DNA from: an uncultured Rickettsiales bacterium
GTDB taxonomy: Bacteria > Pseudomonadota > Alphaproteobacteria > Rickettsiales > UBA1997
Direction of reading: 5' to 3'
DNA length: 35,820 bases
NCBI GenBank assembly: GCA_905478245.1
Contig: CAJQHT010000048.1
Span: 1 to 35,820 of the forward strand
A model generated the notes under the pieces. It ran no database searches. It was not told where the DNA came from and saw only the letters and a list, made by a program, of their open reading frames with translations. The position numbers and the translations under genes are program-made. Each line of letters begins with the position of its first letter. The stretch's first letter is position 1. Positions 1-8,811 of this stretch are shown one piece after another.

Positions 1-2516
1 TTTGTTTCTGCTTTTGCTTTTGCTTCTTCTTGTCTTTCTATTGCTGCTAGCCTTGCTGCTTCATCTTGATGTCTTTGTGCTTCTGCTTGTCTTGCTGCTT
101 CTGCTGCTAGCCTTGCTGCTTCTGCTATTTCTCCTTCTTCTGCCGCCTTTACTCTTCCATCTTTTTTAGCATCTGTAATCATGTTCTCTAATTCAACTTC
201 CCGACTTTTTTCTTCGCTTTGAAATTTTAATTTAATTTGAGAACGAAGATCCTTATCTATTGATGACATAGCTTCTTTTATCTTTTCCCATGAGACTTCA
301 GTACCATCATCACCTAAATCTTTCTTTATTTGCTCAACAAAAAATAAATTCTTTATTTCACCTTGTATTTCTGTTTCTATTGTTTGATTCTTCAATTCTT
401 TATGAAATATAGAATAATAAAAATTTGTATCTTCTTTAGCTTTTTTAAGCATTTTACCTATCTTGATTTTTTTAGCCGCTTCACGACCTTCTTGTAATTC
501 ACCTTGATTGTCAAAAAAATCATCATCAACTATAACCTCAGTTTTCTTGGATTCTTCCTGTTTATTATATTGCTCTTCAATTTTAGACCTAAGAACTTCA
601 TCTATTTTTTGAAAAGTTTCTTTTACCTTTTTACCTAAAGCATTGAGTCTCTTATTATTTTCTGGATCGTCTTCTGTTATTATTTTAACTATTTCACTAT
701 GTTGACTATCAAAATCTTCATCTATTATACCTCTTGGTAACCTCTTATTAATGCAAAAATCCTTAATTTTTTGACCTGCTGCGCTAAGTTTTAAAACCTC
801 TTCATCTTCAAGAACATCATCACCAATTTCTGCTACCTCTAATTCTTGACCTCCTAATTCCCTTACTGCTTCTTCTTGCTTAGGCTGATCAGTTAAATCA
901 GAAAATTTCTTTCTAAAATTTTCCTTCTGATCCTCAGATTCTTGAAAATCCTCTGCTTTTAGAATTGCTATTAGATCTTGTATGTCTTCATTAATAATCA
1001 GCTCTTTCTGTTCTTCTTCTACTGGATCTGACAACCCTTCCTCTGGCTCGGACAATTCCACAGCTAACCCCTTCTCGAGCTCCTCGAGCTCTTGGTCTAT
1101 TTCCGCATCTTCTTCCTTATCTCTTGCCTTCTGTTCTTCTGCGACTTTACGTTGTCTAGTTAATACGGCTCCTGGATTTAAAAACTCATCACAAAAGTTA
1201 ATAAGTTCACAACATTGATTATAATTAAGACCTTTTACCCCAGAAGCACTAAACACTGCAAACACATTTGTTTTTTTCTTTACCATTCCAGCTAGTTTAT
1301 TAACTTCACCTTCAAACTCTTTTTTTAAATCTTTTAAAGCCTTATCTTTTTCTGGTATTTCAGCTAGCTCTTTCTCTAAGGCAGCAATTTCATTTTTTAG
1401 TTCCATCTTTTTCATTGAAGGACCACTTATAATATAGTCTTGTAGCTCTACGTTTTTTAGATTAATATCATTGTTTATATCAGCTTCACTACGCGCTTTA
1501 GACACCTCTGTCTCCAAAGCATCAAGATTGGTTTTTAACGATTGAAGCACATTAAATTCTTTTTTATCTTTATCTTCAATCTTTTCAAGAAATGCATCGG
1601 TTTTGTTCTTTAAAATATTTTTAATATTAGTTTTAGCTTGATCTTTTATTGCTTTTTGTTCTTTATTATTTTCTATAAGTTTTTGCATCAATGAAGAAGG
1701 TTTCCTGGGAGCAGGACTTGAAGACTCAGGGGGGGTAGGACTTGATGCTGGATTGGGATTATGATCAGGAGTTGACGGCTCAGGGGCGGCAGAACTTGAT
1801 GCTGGATCAAAATCAAGATCTAGACTTGACGACTCAGGGGTGACAGAACTTAATGCTGGAGTTTTTTGATCCTGCCGCTCTATTCTTTGAATAAATGCTA
1901 CAACCTTATTAAGATTATTTATATTATTTTTTGTTATTTTTAAGTCAGGATTACCAAATAATGAAAAAAGATTTTTTACTGCATCAAGTGACAACGCTTT
2001 TTTTCTTTGAGTTTCTGTGTTTACTTGAGTTAATTCTTTTTTCCATCCTTCTACCTTTATTTTTGCTTTCGCTTCAAGTGATTTAGTGCCTCCAATATCC
2101 CGTCTTTGTTTTGCTGCCTCTTCTTCTGTTAACTCACCTTTGCGTTTCTTAGCAGCAATCTCTTTTATTTTTCTTTGATCTATGTTTCTGGCTGCAATAA
2201 TAAGTTTTCCTCCTGATGCTACTTGTGTTGTTAATTTTTTTTTCTTTTGCCAGGATGCAGAATATTCTTTTGCCGCTTCATTATATATTTCTATTTTTTT
2301 ATTAATTTCCGTTTTCTGTTCTTCACTTTTTCTACTATAAGTTGCATAAAAAGCTTTCTGCTGATTATTCCGTGTATTAAATTCTTTGTCTTGCCCTTGT
2401 GTAAAATTTTTTATTAATTTAGCAACATTACCTGGAACCTCGCCAGTCCCTCCAGTTGCCTGTTTTTTGGCAACTCTTCCTTTTTGTGTTCTCCATGATC
2501 CATCACCATTCGGCAC
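1..2516 (-). CDS. Partial large coiled-coil / charged low-complexity protein (at least 838 codons; C-terminus lies beyond window start)
   Basis: Read directly on the reverse complement. GTG start at 2514-2516 preceded by a GGGGG Shine-Dalgarno-like run and an in-frame TAG. N-term MPNGDGSWRTQKGRVAKKQATGGTGEVPGNVAKLIKNFTQGQDKEFN; open in the same frame to position 3, ending ...EAARLAAEAARQAEAQRHQDEAARLAAIERQEEAKAKAET. Absent from the ORF track because no stop lies inside the window. Confidence 0.85.
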   Translation of the reverse strand, partial: MPNGDGSWRTQKGRVAKKQATGGTGEVPGNVAKLIKNFTQGQDKEFNTRNNQQKAFYATYSRKSEEQKTEINKKIEIYNEAAKEYSASWQKKKKLTTQVASGGKLIIAARNIDQRKIKEIAAKKRKGELTEEEAAKQRRDIGGTKSLEAKAKIKVEGWKKELTQVNTETQRKKALSLDAVKNLFSLFGNPDLKITKNNINNLNKVVAFIQRIERQDQKTPALSSVTPESSSLDLDFDPASSSAAPEPSTPDHNPNPASSPTPPESSSPAPRKPSSLMQKLIENNKEQKAIKDQAKTNIKNILKNKTDAFLEKIEDKDKKEFNVLQSLKTNLDALETEVSKARSEADINNDINLKNVELQDYIISGPSMKKMELKNEIAALEKELAEIPEKDKALKDLKKEFEGEVNKLAGMVKKKTNVFAVFSASGVKGLNYNQCCELINFCDEFLNPGAVLTRQRKVAEEQKARDKEEDAEIDQELEELEKGLAVELSEPEEGLSDPVEEEQKELIINEDIQDLIAILKAEDFQESEDQKENFRKKFSDLTDQPKQEEAVRELGGQELEVAEIGDDVLEDEEVLKLSAAGQKIKDFCINKRLPRGIIDEDFDSQHSEIVKIITEDDPENNKRLNALGKKVKETFQKIDEVLRSKIEEQYNKQEESKKTEVIVDDDFFDNQGELQEGREAAKKIKIGKMLKKAKEDTNFYYSIFHKELKNQTIETEIQGEIKNLFFVEQIKKDLGDDGTEVSWEKIKEAMSSIDKDLRSQIKLKFQSEEKSREVELENMITDAKKDGRVKAAEEGEIAEAARLAAEAARQAEAQRHQDEAARLAAIERQEEAKAKAET
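1718..1860 (-). repeat. Imperfect 54-bp (18-aa) Pro/Ser repeats in the partial CDS
   Basis: Encodes PALSSVTPESSSLDLDFD / PASSSAAPEPSTPDHNPN / PASSPTPPESSSPAP. Confidence 0.75.
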
Positions 2517-2610
2517 AACAACCCCCTATATTAATAATTTTAACTGAAATATTGATATTTTTAATCATTTAGTTATAAATTTTGTAACTTTAATTAAGTT
2601 AGTTTTAGTA

Positions 2611-2679
2611 ATACCATTTTAACTTATAAATGAATTTAATCATTTAATAAAATACCTGCTTTAGAAGTTAAAATGGTAT
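2611..2679. repeat. Inverted repeat, 15-bp perfect arms ATACCATTTTAACTT / AAGTTAAAATGGTAT
   Basis: Arms at 2611-2625 and 2665-2679 with 39-nt interior; lies in the presumed 5' UTR of the CDS at 1-2516. A further ATACCATTTTAA occurs at about 2749. Confidence 0.75.
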
Positions 2680-2695
2680 AGTATATGACTTAGGA

Positions 2696-2724
2696 ATTAT
2701 ATCATATTTTTAATTTATTGTCAA
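2696..2724 (-). promoter_or_regulatory. Sigma70-type promoter for the large CDS at 1-2516
   Basis: On the minus strand TTGACA (2719-2724), 17-nt spacer, TATAAT (2696-2701); predicted TSS about 2689, leaving a ~170-nt 5' UTR. Confidence 0.7.
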
Positions 2725-2784
2725 GATCTTATTATCACTATATAGCTTATACCATTTTAATCTGAAAAACTAGTAATTTTTTAA

Positions 2785-3715
2785 TGTAGGTTTTTAGCCC
2801 TATGTGTCTGCCCACTATGTCATTTATCCTTGGGTTTCTACGGGCGAACACATAGGTTCGCCCCTACAATTGATCCGTTGTTTATTTGTCATTGGTTTTT
2901 ATCGCAATATAATTGATCCGTTGTTTATTTGTCATTGATTTTTATCGCAATATAATTGATCCGTTATTTTTTTATGGAAATAATGTTTCGTTGGGTTTTA
3001 TGGGAATATTTATTTTTACGGGTATATTTATTGTTACGGATATAATGTAGGGGCAGACCTGAAGTGTCTGCCCACTATGTCATTTATCCTTGGTTGGCTA
3101 CGGGCGAACACATAGGTTCGCCCCTACAATTGATCCGTTGTTTATTTGTCATTGGTTTTTATCGCAATATAATTGATCCGTTATTTTTTTATGGAAATAA
3201 TGTTTTGTTGGGTTTTATGGGAATATTTATTTTTACAGGTATATTTATTGTTACGGATATAATGTAGGGGCAGACCTGAAGTGTCTGCCCGCTATGTCAT
3301 TTATCCTCGGTTGGTTTCGGGCAGACACATAGGTCTGCCCCTACAATTGATCCGTTGTTTATTTGTCATTGGTTTTTATCGCAATATAATTGATCCGTTG
3401 TTTATTTGTCATTGATTTTTATCGCAATATAATTGATCCGTTATTTTTTTATGGAAATAATGTTTCGTTGGATTTTATGGGAATATTTATTTTTACAGGT
3501 ATATTTATTGTTACGGATATAATGTAGGGGCAGACCTGAAGTGTCTGCCCGCTATGTCATTTATCCTTGGTTGGCTACGGGCGAACACATAGGTTCGCCC
3601 CTACAATTGATCCATTGTTTATTTGTCATTGGTTTTTATCGCAATATAATTGATCCGTTGTTTATTTGTCATTGGTTTTTTTATCGCAATATAATTGATC
3701 CGTTATTTTTATTGA
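2785..3715. repeat. Nested tandem repeat array: four ~217/260-bp units, each holding an 83-bp hairpin-rich element plus one or two 43-bp subrepeats
   Basis: GTGTCTGCCC recurs at 2804, 3064, 3281 and 3541 (spacings 260, 217, 260). The 43-bp subrepeat AATTGATCCGTTGTTTATTTGTCATTGGTTTTTATCGCAATAT is found at 2868, 2911, 3128, 3345, 3388, 3605 and 3648; the 43-bp spacing difference equals one subrepeat. Confidence 0.9.
3263..3345. repeat. 83-bp inverted-repeat (MITE/REP-like) element, most symmetrical copy
   Basis: TGTAGGGGCAGACCT...AGGTCTGCCCCTACA outer inverted repeat, with inner hairpins GGGCAGAC-ctgaagt-GTCTGCCC and GGGCAGAC-acatag-GTCTGCCC. Related copies at 3046-3128 and 3523-3605; degraded left end in the copy at about 2785-2868. 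Confidence 0.8.
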
Positions 3716-3870
3716 TTTTAAGACAGTTCTTAAATTTACTACGCAGGAGCACAAGACTCCTTGCAAATCAAAAATATAGCTATAAAATAGCAAAATTCAT
3801 CTTTAAATTATACTAAAATCCATCTTTAAAGAATGGTATTTGCTATAATATAGGAAAATATTTATAAATT

Positions 3871-5601
3871 ATGCGAAAAAATAACAAAAATAGCCTATTT
3901 TTATTAATTCCCTATCTAAAACCTTATAAAATTAAAATATTTTTTGTAATTTGTGCCTTGCTTACCACCTCCATCATGGTGTTATTTATGGGTAAGATTA
4001 TTAAATATTTAATTGATTTTGGCTTTTCTGCTGATAATTTACAATATTTGAATTTTATTTTATTTGCCTTTGCTATTGTGGTGGTAATTTTAGCTATTGC
4101 TGGTTATTTTCGCTCTTCTTTAATTAATGAAGTAGGGGAAAGGGTGGTGGCCAAGCTAAGGCAGCAGGTTTATTCTCACATTATTTTATCTTCCAATGAT
4201 TTTTTTGAAAAAACCAGAATTGGCGATATAATTTCTCGTTTAACCGTTGATACAACATTGCTTTACAACATAATTAGCAATTCTATTTCCTTTTTATTGC
4301 GCAATATTTTACTTTTTATTGGCGGTTTAATATTTTTATTTTTAAGCAGTGTTAAATTAACTTTAATTTCATTATTCTTACTGCCAATTGCCGTTATTCC
4401 TATTATTTTCTTAGGAAAAAAAGTTAAAAAATTATCTTTAAGGACACAGGAAATGGTTTCTTTGCTTAGTTGTCACATCGAAGAATCAATTAATGGTGTC
4501 AGAACCATAAAAGCCTATCAAAATGAAGAAAAAAACAGCTCTGATTTTAATAATTTAAGCATTAATGCTTTAAATGTTGCCATTAAAAAGATTCAAATTC
4601 GCTCATTATTAATTTCAATGGTAATTGCTATTGCTTTTGGTTTTGTTGGGGTAGTTATTTGGCTGGGCAGCTTTGAAGTAATTAAAGAAAATATGAGCGC
4701 TGGTAGCCTATCATCCTTTATTTTCTACGCAATTATTACCGCCACTTCTTTAGTTTCAATCAGCCAAGTTATGGGGCAATTACAAACAGCATCTGGAGCT
4801 TCCACGCGGATTTTTGAATTATTAAAAACAAAATCAGCCATTAAGGAAATAGAAAATCCAATTAAAATTGATCAAAAAATAATCAATGAAGGTAATTTAA
4901 CTCTGGAATTTAAAAATGTTAATTTCTCTTATTATTTAAAAAAAGAAATAACAGCCTTAAAAGATTTTAACTTAAAAATTAATAATAATGATAAAATTGC
5001 TTTAATTGGACCAAGTGGCGGTGGAAAAAGTACAATTTTTCAACTGCTTTTACGTTTTTTCGATGTTAATAAGGGGGAAATTCTAATTAATGATAAAATT
5101 AATATCAAAGATTTATCCATTAAAGATCTTAGATCTTTATTTTCTTATATTTCTCAAGATTGTTTTATATTTTCAGGAACAATTTTTGAAAATATCATCT
5201 ATGGCAATAAAGATATTGATAAAAATAGAGTTCAAGAGCTGATTGATAGCAATGAAGCTTTTAAATTTATCAATAAATTACCAGAAAAATTAGATAGCTT
5301 TGTTGGGCAAAAAGGCATTAAATTATCAGGCGGAGAAAGGCAAAGAATAGCAATTTTACGCTCTATTGCTAATAATGCTCCAATTCTATTATTAGACGAA
5401 GCCACAAGTGCGCTTGACAATAAGAATGAAGAATTAATAATAAAACTAATAAATGATATTTCTAAAGATAAAATCGTTATTTTTATCGCCCATCGCCTCT
5501 CAACAATTAAATCAATGGATAGGGTGATATTATTAAGAGATGGCAAGGTAATAAAGGATTATAATTCATCTGATGAGATTGATTTAAATATATTATTTTA
5601 A
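3871..5601 (+). CDS. ABC transporter, permease plus ATP-binding (MsbA/lipid exporter type)
   Basis: 576 aa; six-TM half-transporter fold, Walker A GPSGGGKST, signature LSGGERQR, Walker B ILLLDEATSALD, H-loop AHRLST. Confidence 0.9.
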   Translation: MRKNNKNSLFLLIPYLKPYKIKIFFVICALLTTSIMVLFMGKIIKYLIDFGFSADNLQYLNFILFAFAIVVVILAIAGYFRSSLINEVGERVVAKLRQQVYSHIILSSNDFFEKTRIGDIISRLTVDTTLLYNIISNSISFLLRNILLFIGGLIFLFLSSVKLTLISLFLLPIAVIPIIFLGKKVKKLSLRTQEMVSLLSCHIEESINGVRTIKAYQNEEKNSSDFNNLSINALNVAIKKIQIRSLLISMVIAIAFGFVGVVIWLGSFEVIKENMSAGSLSSFIFYAIITATSLVSISQVMGQLQTASGASTRIFELLKTKSAIKEIENPIKIDQKIINEGNLTLEFKNVNFSYYLKKEITALKDFNLKINNNDKIALIGPSGGGKSTIFQLLLRFFDVNKGEILINDKINIKDLSIKDLRSLFSYISQDCFIFSGTIFENIIYGNKDIDKNRVQELIDSNEAFKFINKLPEKLDSFVGQKGIKLSGGERQRIAILRSIANNAPILLLDEATSALDNKNEELIIKLINDISKDKIVIFIAHRLSTIKSMDRVILLRDGKVIKDYNSSDEIDLNILF

Positions 5602-5651
5602 AAGAACTTTATAAATCATTAAATTTTGGTGATTTGCAAATTAAAACTGTA

Positions 5652-5702
5652 TCAAAATTATACATAATGTATTGTTTTTATACATATTATGTATAATTTT
5701 GA
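5652..5702. terminator. Strong A/T-rich hairpin downstream of the ABC transporter; possible terminator or repeat element
   Basis: 16-bp perfect arms TCAAAATTATACATAA (5652-5667) / TTATGTATAATTTTGA (5687-5702). Confidence 0.4.
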
Positions 5703-5710
5703 CATATATT

Positions 5711-5882
5711 ATACCAAATCCCATCTTTAATGAATGATACAGGCAAAATATTTTTTAGATAAAAATTATAAAAAACGAGTCGTAATATGTTCATATTTCG
5801 CGAGGCTTTTTATGATTTTAATCAAAAAATATAAAGTTAGATTATTTATTATTTTAACCCATTTAAAGATGGGAATTGGTAT
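5711..5882. repeat. MITE-like dispersed element with terminal inverted repeats
   Basis: Left end ATACCAAATCCCATCTTTAATGA, right end TTTAAAGATGGGAATTGGTAT; internal imperfect hairpin AAAATTATAAAAA/TTTTTATGATTTT. Right end nearly identical to the reverse complement of 27714-27763. Confidence 0.7.
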
Positions 5883-5914
5883 TATACTAAAACCCATTTT
5901 TAATTAATAGCTAT

Positions 5915-7765
5915 ATGAATTTTGATGTTATTGTTATAGGCGCTGGACATGCCGGAATTGAGGCTGCTTGTGCCAGCTCAAGAATGAAAGCTAAAACATT
6001 ACTTATAACTCTAAAAGAAGATAATTTAGGGGAAATGTCTTGCAACCCAGCAATAGGAGGGGTAGCTAAGGGCACTATTACTCGTGAAGTTGATGCTCTT
6101 GATGGTGTTATGGCTCGCGCAATTGATAAAGCAGGAATACATTTTCGCATTTTAAATTCAAGCAAAGGAGCGGCCGTTAGATCTCCGCGTGCTCAAGCTG
6201 ATCGTAAATTATATAAAAAAGCCATTAAAGAAATTATCAAAGAACAAGATAATTTAACCATAGAATATGGCATGGTTGAAGATTTCATTATTGAAAATGA
6301 ACAAATTATTGGCATTAAAACTGAAAATAAGCAAGAATTTTTAGCCAAATCAGTTATATTAACTAGTGGCACCTTTTTAAAAGGAGTAATTCATATTGGT
6401 AATGAATCATTAGAAGCAGGCAGAATAGGGGAGAAGCCTGCCAATAAATTATCAGATATTCTAAAAAAATTTAATTTCAATTTAAGTCGATTAAAAACAG
6501 GAACGCCACCACGTTTAGATAAAAATTCAATTGATTTTTCTATTTTAGAGGAGCAGCAGGGTGATAATCCGCCTAAGCCCTTTTCCTATTTAAATAATAA
6601 AATAGATATTGAGCAAATTTCTTGTTTTATTAGCTATACCAATGCAGAAACCCATAAAGTTATTCATGATAATTTAAAAAAATCAGCAATCCATGTTGGC
6701 AACATAACCTCTAAAGGACCTAGATATTGCCCATCAATTGAAGATAAAATTTATCGTTTTGCTGACAAGGAAAGACATCAAATTTTTTTAGAACCCGAAG
6801 GTCTTGACTCTGATATTATTTATCCTAATGGCATCTCAACATCATTACCCAAAGAAATTCAACTTGAATTTTTAAAAACAATTAAGGGGCTAGAAAATGT
6901 AAAAATGATTCAAGCTGGCTACGCTATTGAATATGACTTTGTTGATCCAAGGCAATTAAATGCAACTTTAGAAACTAAAAAAATTAAAAATTTATTTTTT
7001 GCCGGTCAAATTAATGGCACAACTGGCTATGAGGAGGCTGCAGGGCAGGGAATTGTCGCTGGCATTAATGCTGCATTAAAGTCTCTTAATAAAAAGCAGG
7101 AATTCACTATTGATAGAAGTGATGGCTATATTGGAGTAATGATTGACGATTTAATCACCAAGGGCACTGTTGAGCCTTATCGCATGCTTACCTCCCGTGC
7201 GGAATATCGCCTTTATTTAAGAGCAGATAATGCTGATTTAAGATTAACGCCAAAAGCTATTAAAATTGGCTGTATATCAGATAAAAGAAAAAATATTTTC
7301 CTAAAAAAGAAGTTGGATTTAGAGAGAAATATTAAAAAATTAAAAGAATTAAGTATTTTTCCAAATAAATTATTAAATTACGGCATAAATGCCAAGCAAA
7401 ATGGCATAAAAAAGAGTGCTTTTGAATTATTATCTTTGCAGAAAATTAATTTTAAAGAGTTGACTAATATTTGGCCTGAATTAGAATCGATAGGAGAAGA
7501 AATTAAGGAGCAAATTAAAATTATTGCCTCCTATGATTCTTACCTAAAAAGACAAGAAAAAGATATTGCTAATTTTAAAAAAGACGAGCATATTAAAATA
7601 CCAGAAGATATTAATTTTAATGAAATTAAAAGTCTTTCTTCTGAAGTTAGGGAAAAATTAAAAGAAAATAAACCAAAAACAATTGGTTTAGCCAGTAGAA
7701 TTTCTGGCATTACGCCAGCTTCTATAATGTCTATAATTATTTATCTAAAAGGTAAAAATATTTAA
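5915..7765 (+). CDS. mnmG: tRNA uridine 5-carboxymethylaminomethyl modification enzyme MnmG (GidA)
   Basis: 616 aa; FAD-binding [18 protein letters not shown], motifs [20 protein letters not shown]-like, [31 protein letters not shown]. Confidence 0.97.
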   Translation: MNFDVIVIGAGHAGIEAACASSRMKAKTLLITLKEDNLGEMSCNPAIGGVAKGTITREVDALDGVMARAIDKAGIHFRILNSSKGAAVRSPRAQADRKLYKKAIKEIIKEQDNLTIEYGMVEDFIIENEQIIGIKTENKQEFLAKSVILTSGTFLKGVIHIGNESLEAGRIGEKPANKLSDILKKFNFNLSRLKTGTPPRLDKNSIDFSILEEQQGDNPPKPFSYLNNKIDIEQISCFISYTNAETHKVIHDNLKKSAIHVGNITSKGPRYCPSIEDKIYRFADKERHQIFLEPEGLDSDIIYPNGISTSLPKEIQLEFLKTIKGLENVKMIQAGYAIEYDFVDPRQLNATLETKKIKNLFFAGQINGTTGYEEAAGQGIVAGINAALKSLNKKQEFTIDRSDGYIGVMIDDLITKGTVEPYRMLTSRAEYRLYLRADNADLRLTPKAIKIGCISDKRKNIFLKKKLDLERNIKKLKELSIFPNKLLNYGINAKQNGIKKSAFELLSLQKINFKELTNIWPELESIGEEIKEQIKIIASYDSYLKRQEKDIANFKKDEHIKIPEDINFNEIKSLSSEVREKLKENKPKTIGLASRISGITPASIMSIIIYLKGKNI

Positions 7766-7768
7766 ATT

Positions 7769-8770
7769 ATGTTAAAATATTTTAAAAAAATTAATAAAAT
7801 TTCAATTAAAAAAATTGTTTTTATTAGCTTTTTTATGATTATTTTTATCTTTCTTGTCAAGCAATCACTAGCACAGGGAATAAAAGAGACGGAATTTCAG
7901 GGTGAAGTATCAAATGCACAAGCAATTAAAACAATAGAAAAAGTATTAATCTCTCCCAAGGGTTCTATTATAATAAATGATAAGCCAAAAATCACTATCA
8001 ACAGATCATCGCAAGAAGTTATCTCTGAGACAAAATCTAATTCTAAAAACACTAATTCCAATTCTGATTTTGCCAGCATTTCAAATGAAAATATAGAAGA
8101 AAATAAACAAAATGATATCACTTCTAAAAATCCAGAAATATCTATTGAGATAATTAAAAAAATGGATAGTAACGCTAATCGATTAAAAGAAACTGCGGCC
8201 TATAACGCTATGATCTCCAATCAATATGAAGCAGCTTTAGAGCTTTACAAACAAATTTTAATTAAAGAAAGTGATAATCATTATGCCAAATTTGGCCTAG
8301 CAACAGCCTATCACAAATTAAAGCAATATGATGAGGCTAAAAAGCATTATTACGAATTATTATCCACAAATATTGAAAATAAAAATGAAGTTATTGCTAA
8401 TTTTATTGAAATATTAGTTAACGAATCACCAATTGATGCTAAATATATCTTAGCCAGATTATCCTCTCAAAGCCCTAATACCGATTACATCTTAGCTAGA
8501 TCAGCTTTAGCTTACGATAAAATAAATAAAAAAGATGATGCAATATTACTTTTAAAAAGAGCAATTAATATAAATTCTAAAAATATCGAATATCAAATCA
8601 ATCTAGCAATCATCCTTGATAAAAATAATGAACCTGAAGAAGCTTTAAAATATTACAAAAGATCTTTACGTGGATATGTAGATTCTGGCAATAATTCTAA
8701 TCAAATTAATCTTGCTTCAATTAGAAAAAGAATCAATTTCTTGCAAAAAATTATGGATGGAGATCTTTAA
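7769..8770 (+). CDS. Membrane-anchored/secreted TPR protein
   Basis: N-terminal hydrophobic segment IVFISFFMIIFIFLVKQSLAQ, then TPR-like units (YNAMISNQYEAALELYKQIL, AKFGLATAYHKLKQYDEAKKHYYELL, NLAIILDKNNEPEEALKYYKRSL). Starts 3 bp after mnmG. Confidence 0.75.
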   Translation: MLKYFKKINKISIKKIVFISFFMIIFIFLVKQSLAQGIKETEFQGEVSNAQAIKTIEKVLISPKGSIIINDKPKITINRSSQEVISETKSNSKNTNSNSDFASISNENIEENKQNDITSKNPEISIEIIKKMDSNANRLKETAAYNAMISNQYEAALELYKQILIKESDNHYAKFGLATAYHKLKQYDEAKKHYYELLSTNIENKNEVIANFIEILVNESPIDAKYILARLSSQSPNTDYILARSALAYDKINKKDDAILLLKRAININSKNIEYQINLAIILDKNNEPEEALKYYKRSLRGYVDSGNNSNQINLASIRKRINFLQKIMDGDL

Positions 8771-8811
8771 TAAAAAACTCTCCCCTAACAAATAATTACT
8801 TATTTTTAAAC

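Noticed and set aside
45-126. Short repeated GCTGCTAGCCTTGCTGCTTC units at the window start
   Set aside because: Explained by the repeated ARLAA/EAAR coding pattern in the coiled-coil protein rather than a separate element.
982-1218. ORF 78 aa (+), Ser-rich
   Set aside because: Antisense to the long minus-strand partial CDS; low complexity follows from Glu-rich codons on the opposite strand.
3064-3267. ORF 67 aa (+) MSAHYVIYPWLATGEHIGS...
   Set aside because: Lies within the tandem repeat array and is repeated in 3541-3816; a by-product of the repeat sequence with no coding support.
2785-3715. Possible CRISPR array
   Set aside because: Units are long (217/260 bp) tandem copies with nearly identical interiors, not short repeats separated by unique spacers; no cas genes.
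3541-3816. ORF 91 aa (+) in the repeat array
   Set aside because: Same repeat-derived peptide as 3064-3267; spans 43-bp subrepeats.
5232-5546. Antisense ORF over the ABC transporter (and similar antisense ORFs over mnmG, pilT, addA, rho, fabF)
   Set aside because: Opposite strand has clear conserved-family coding sequence; no independent RBS or family signal.
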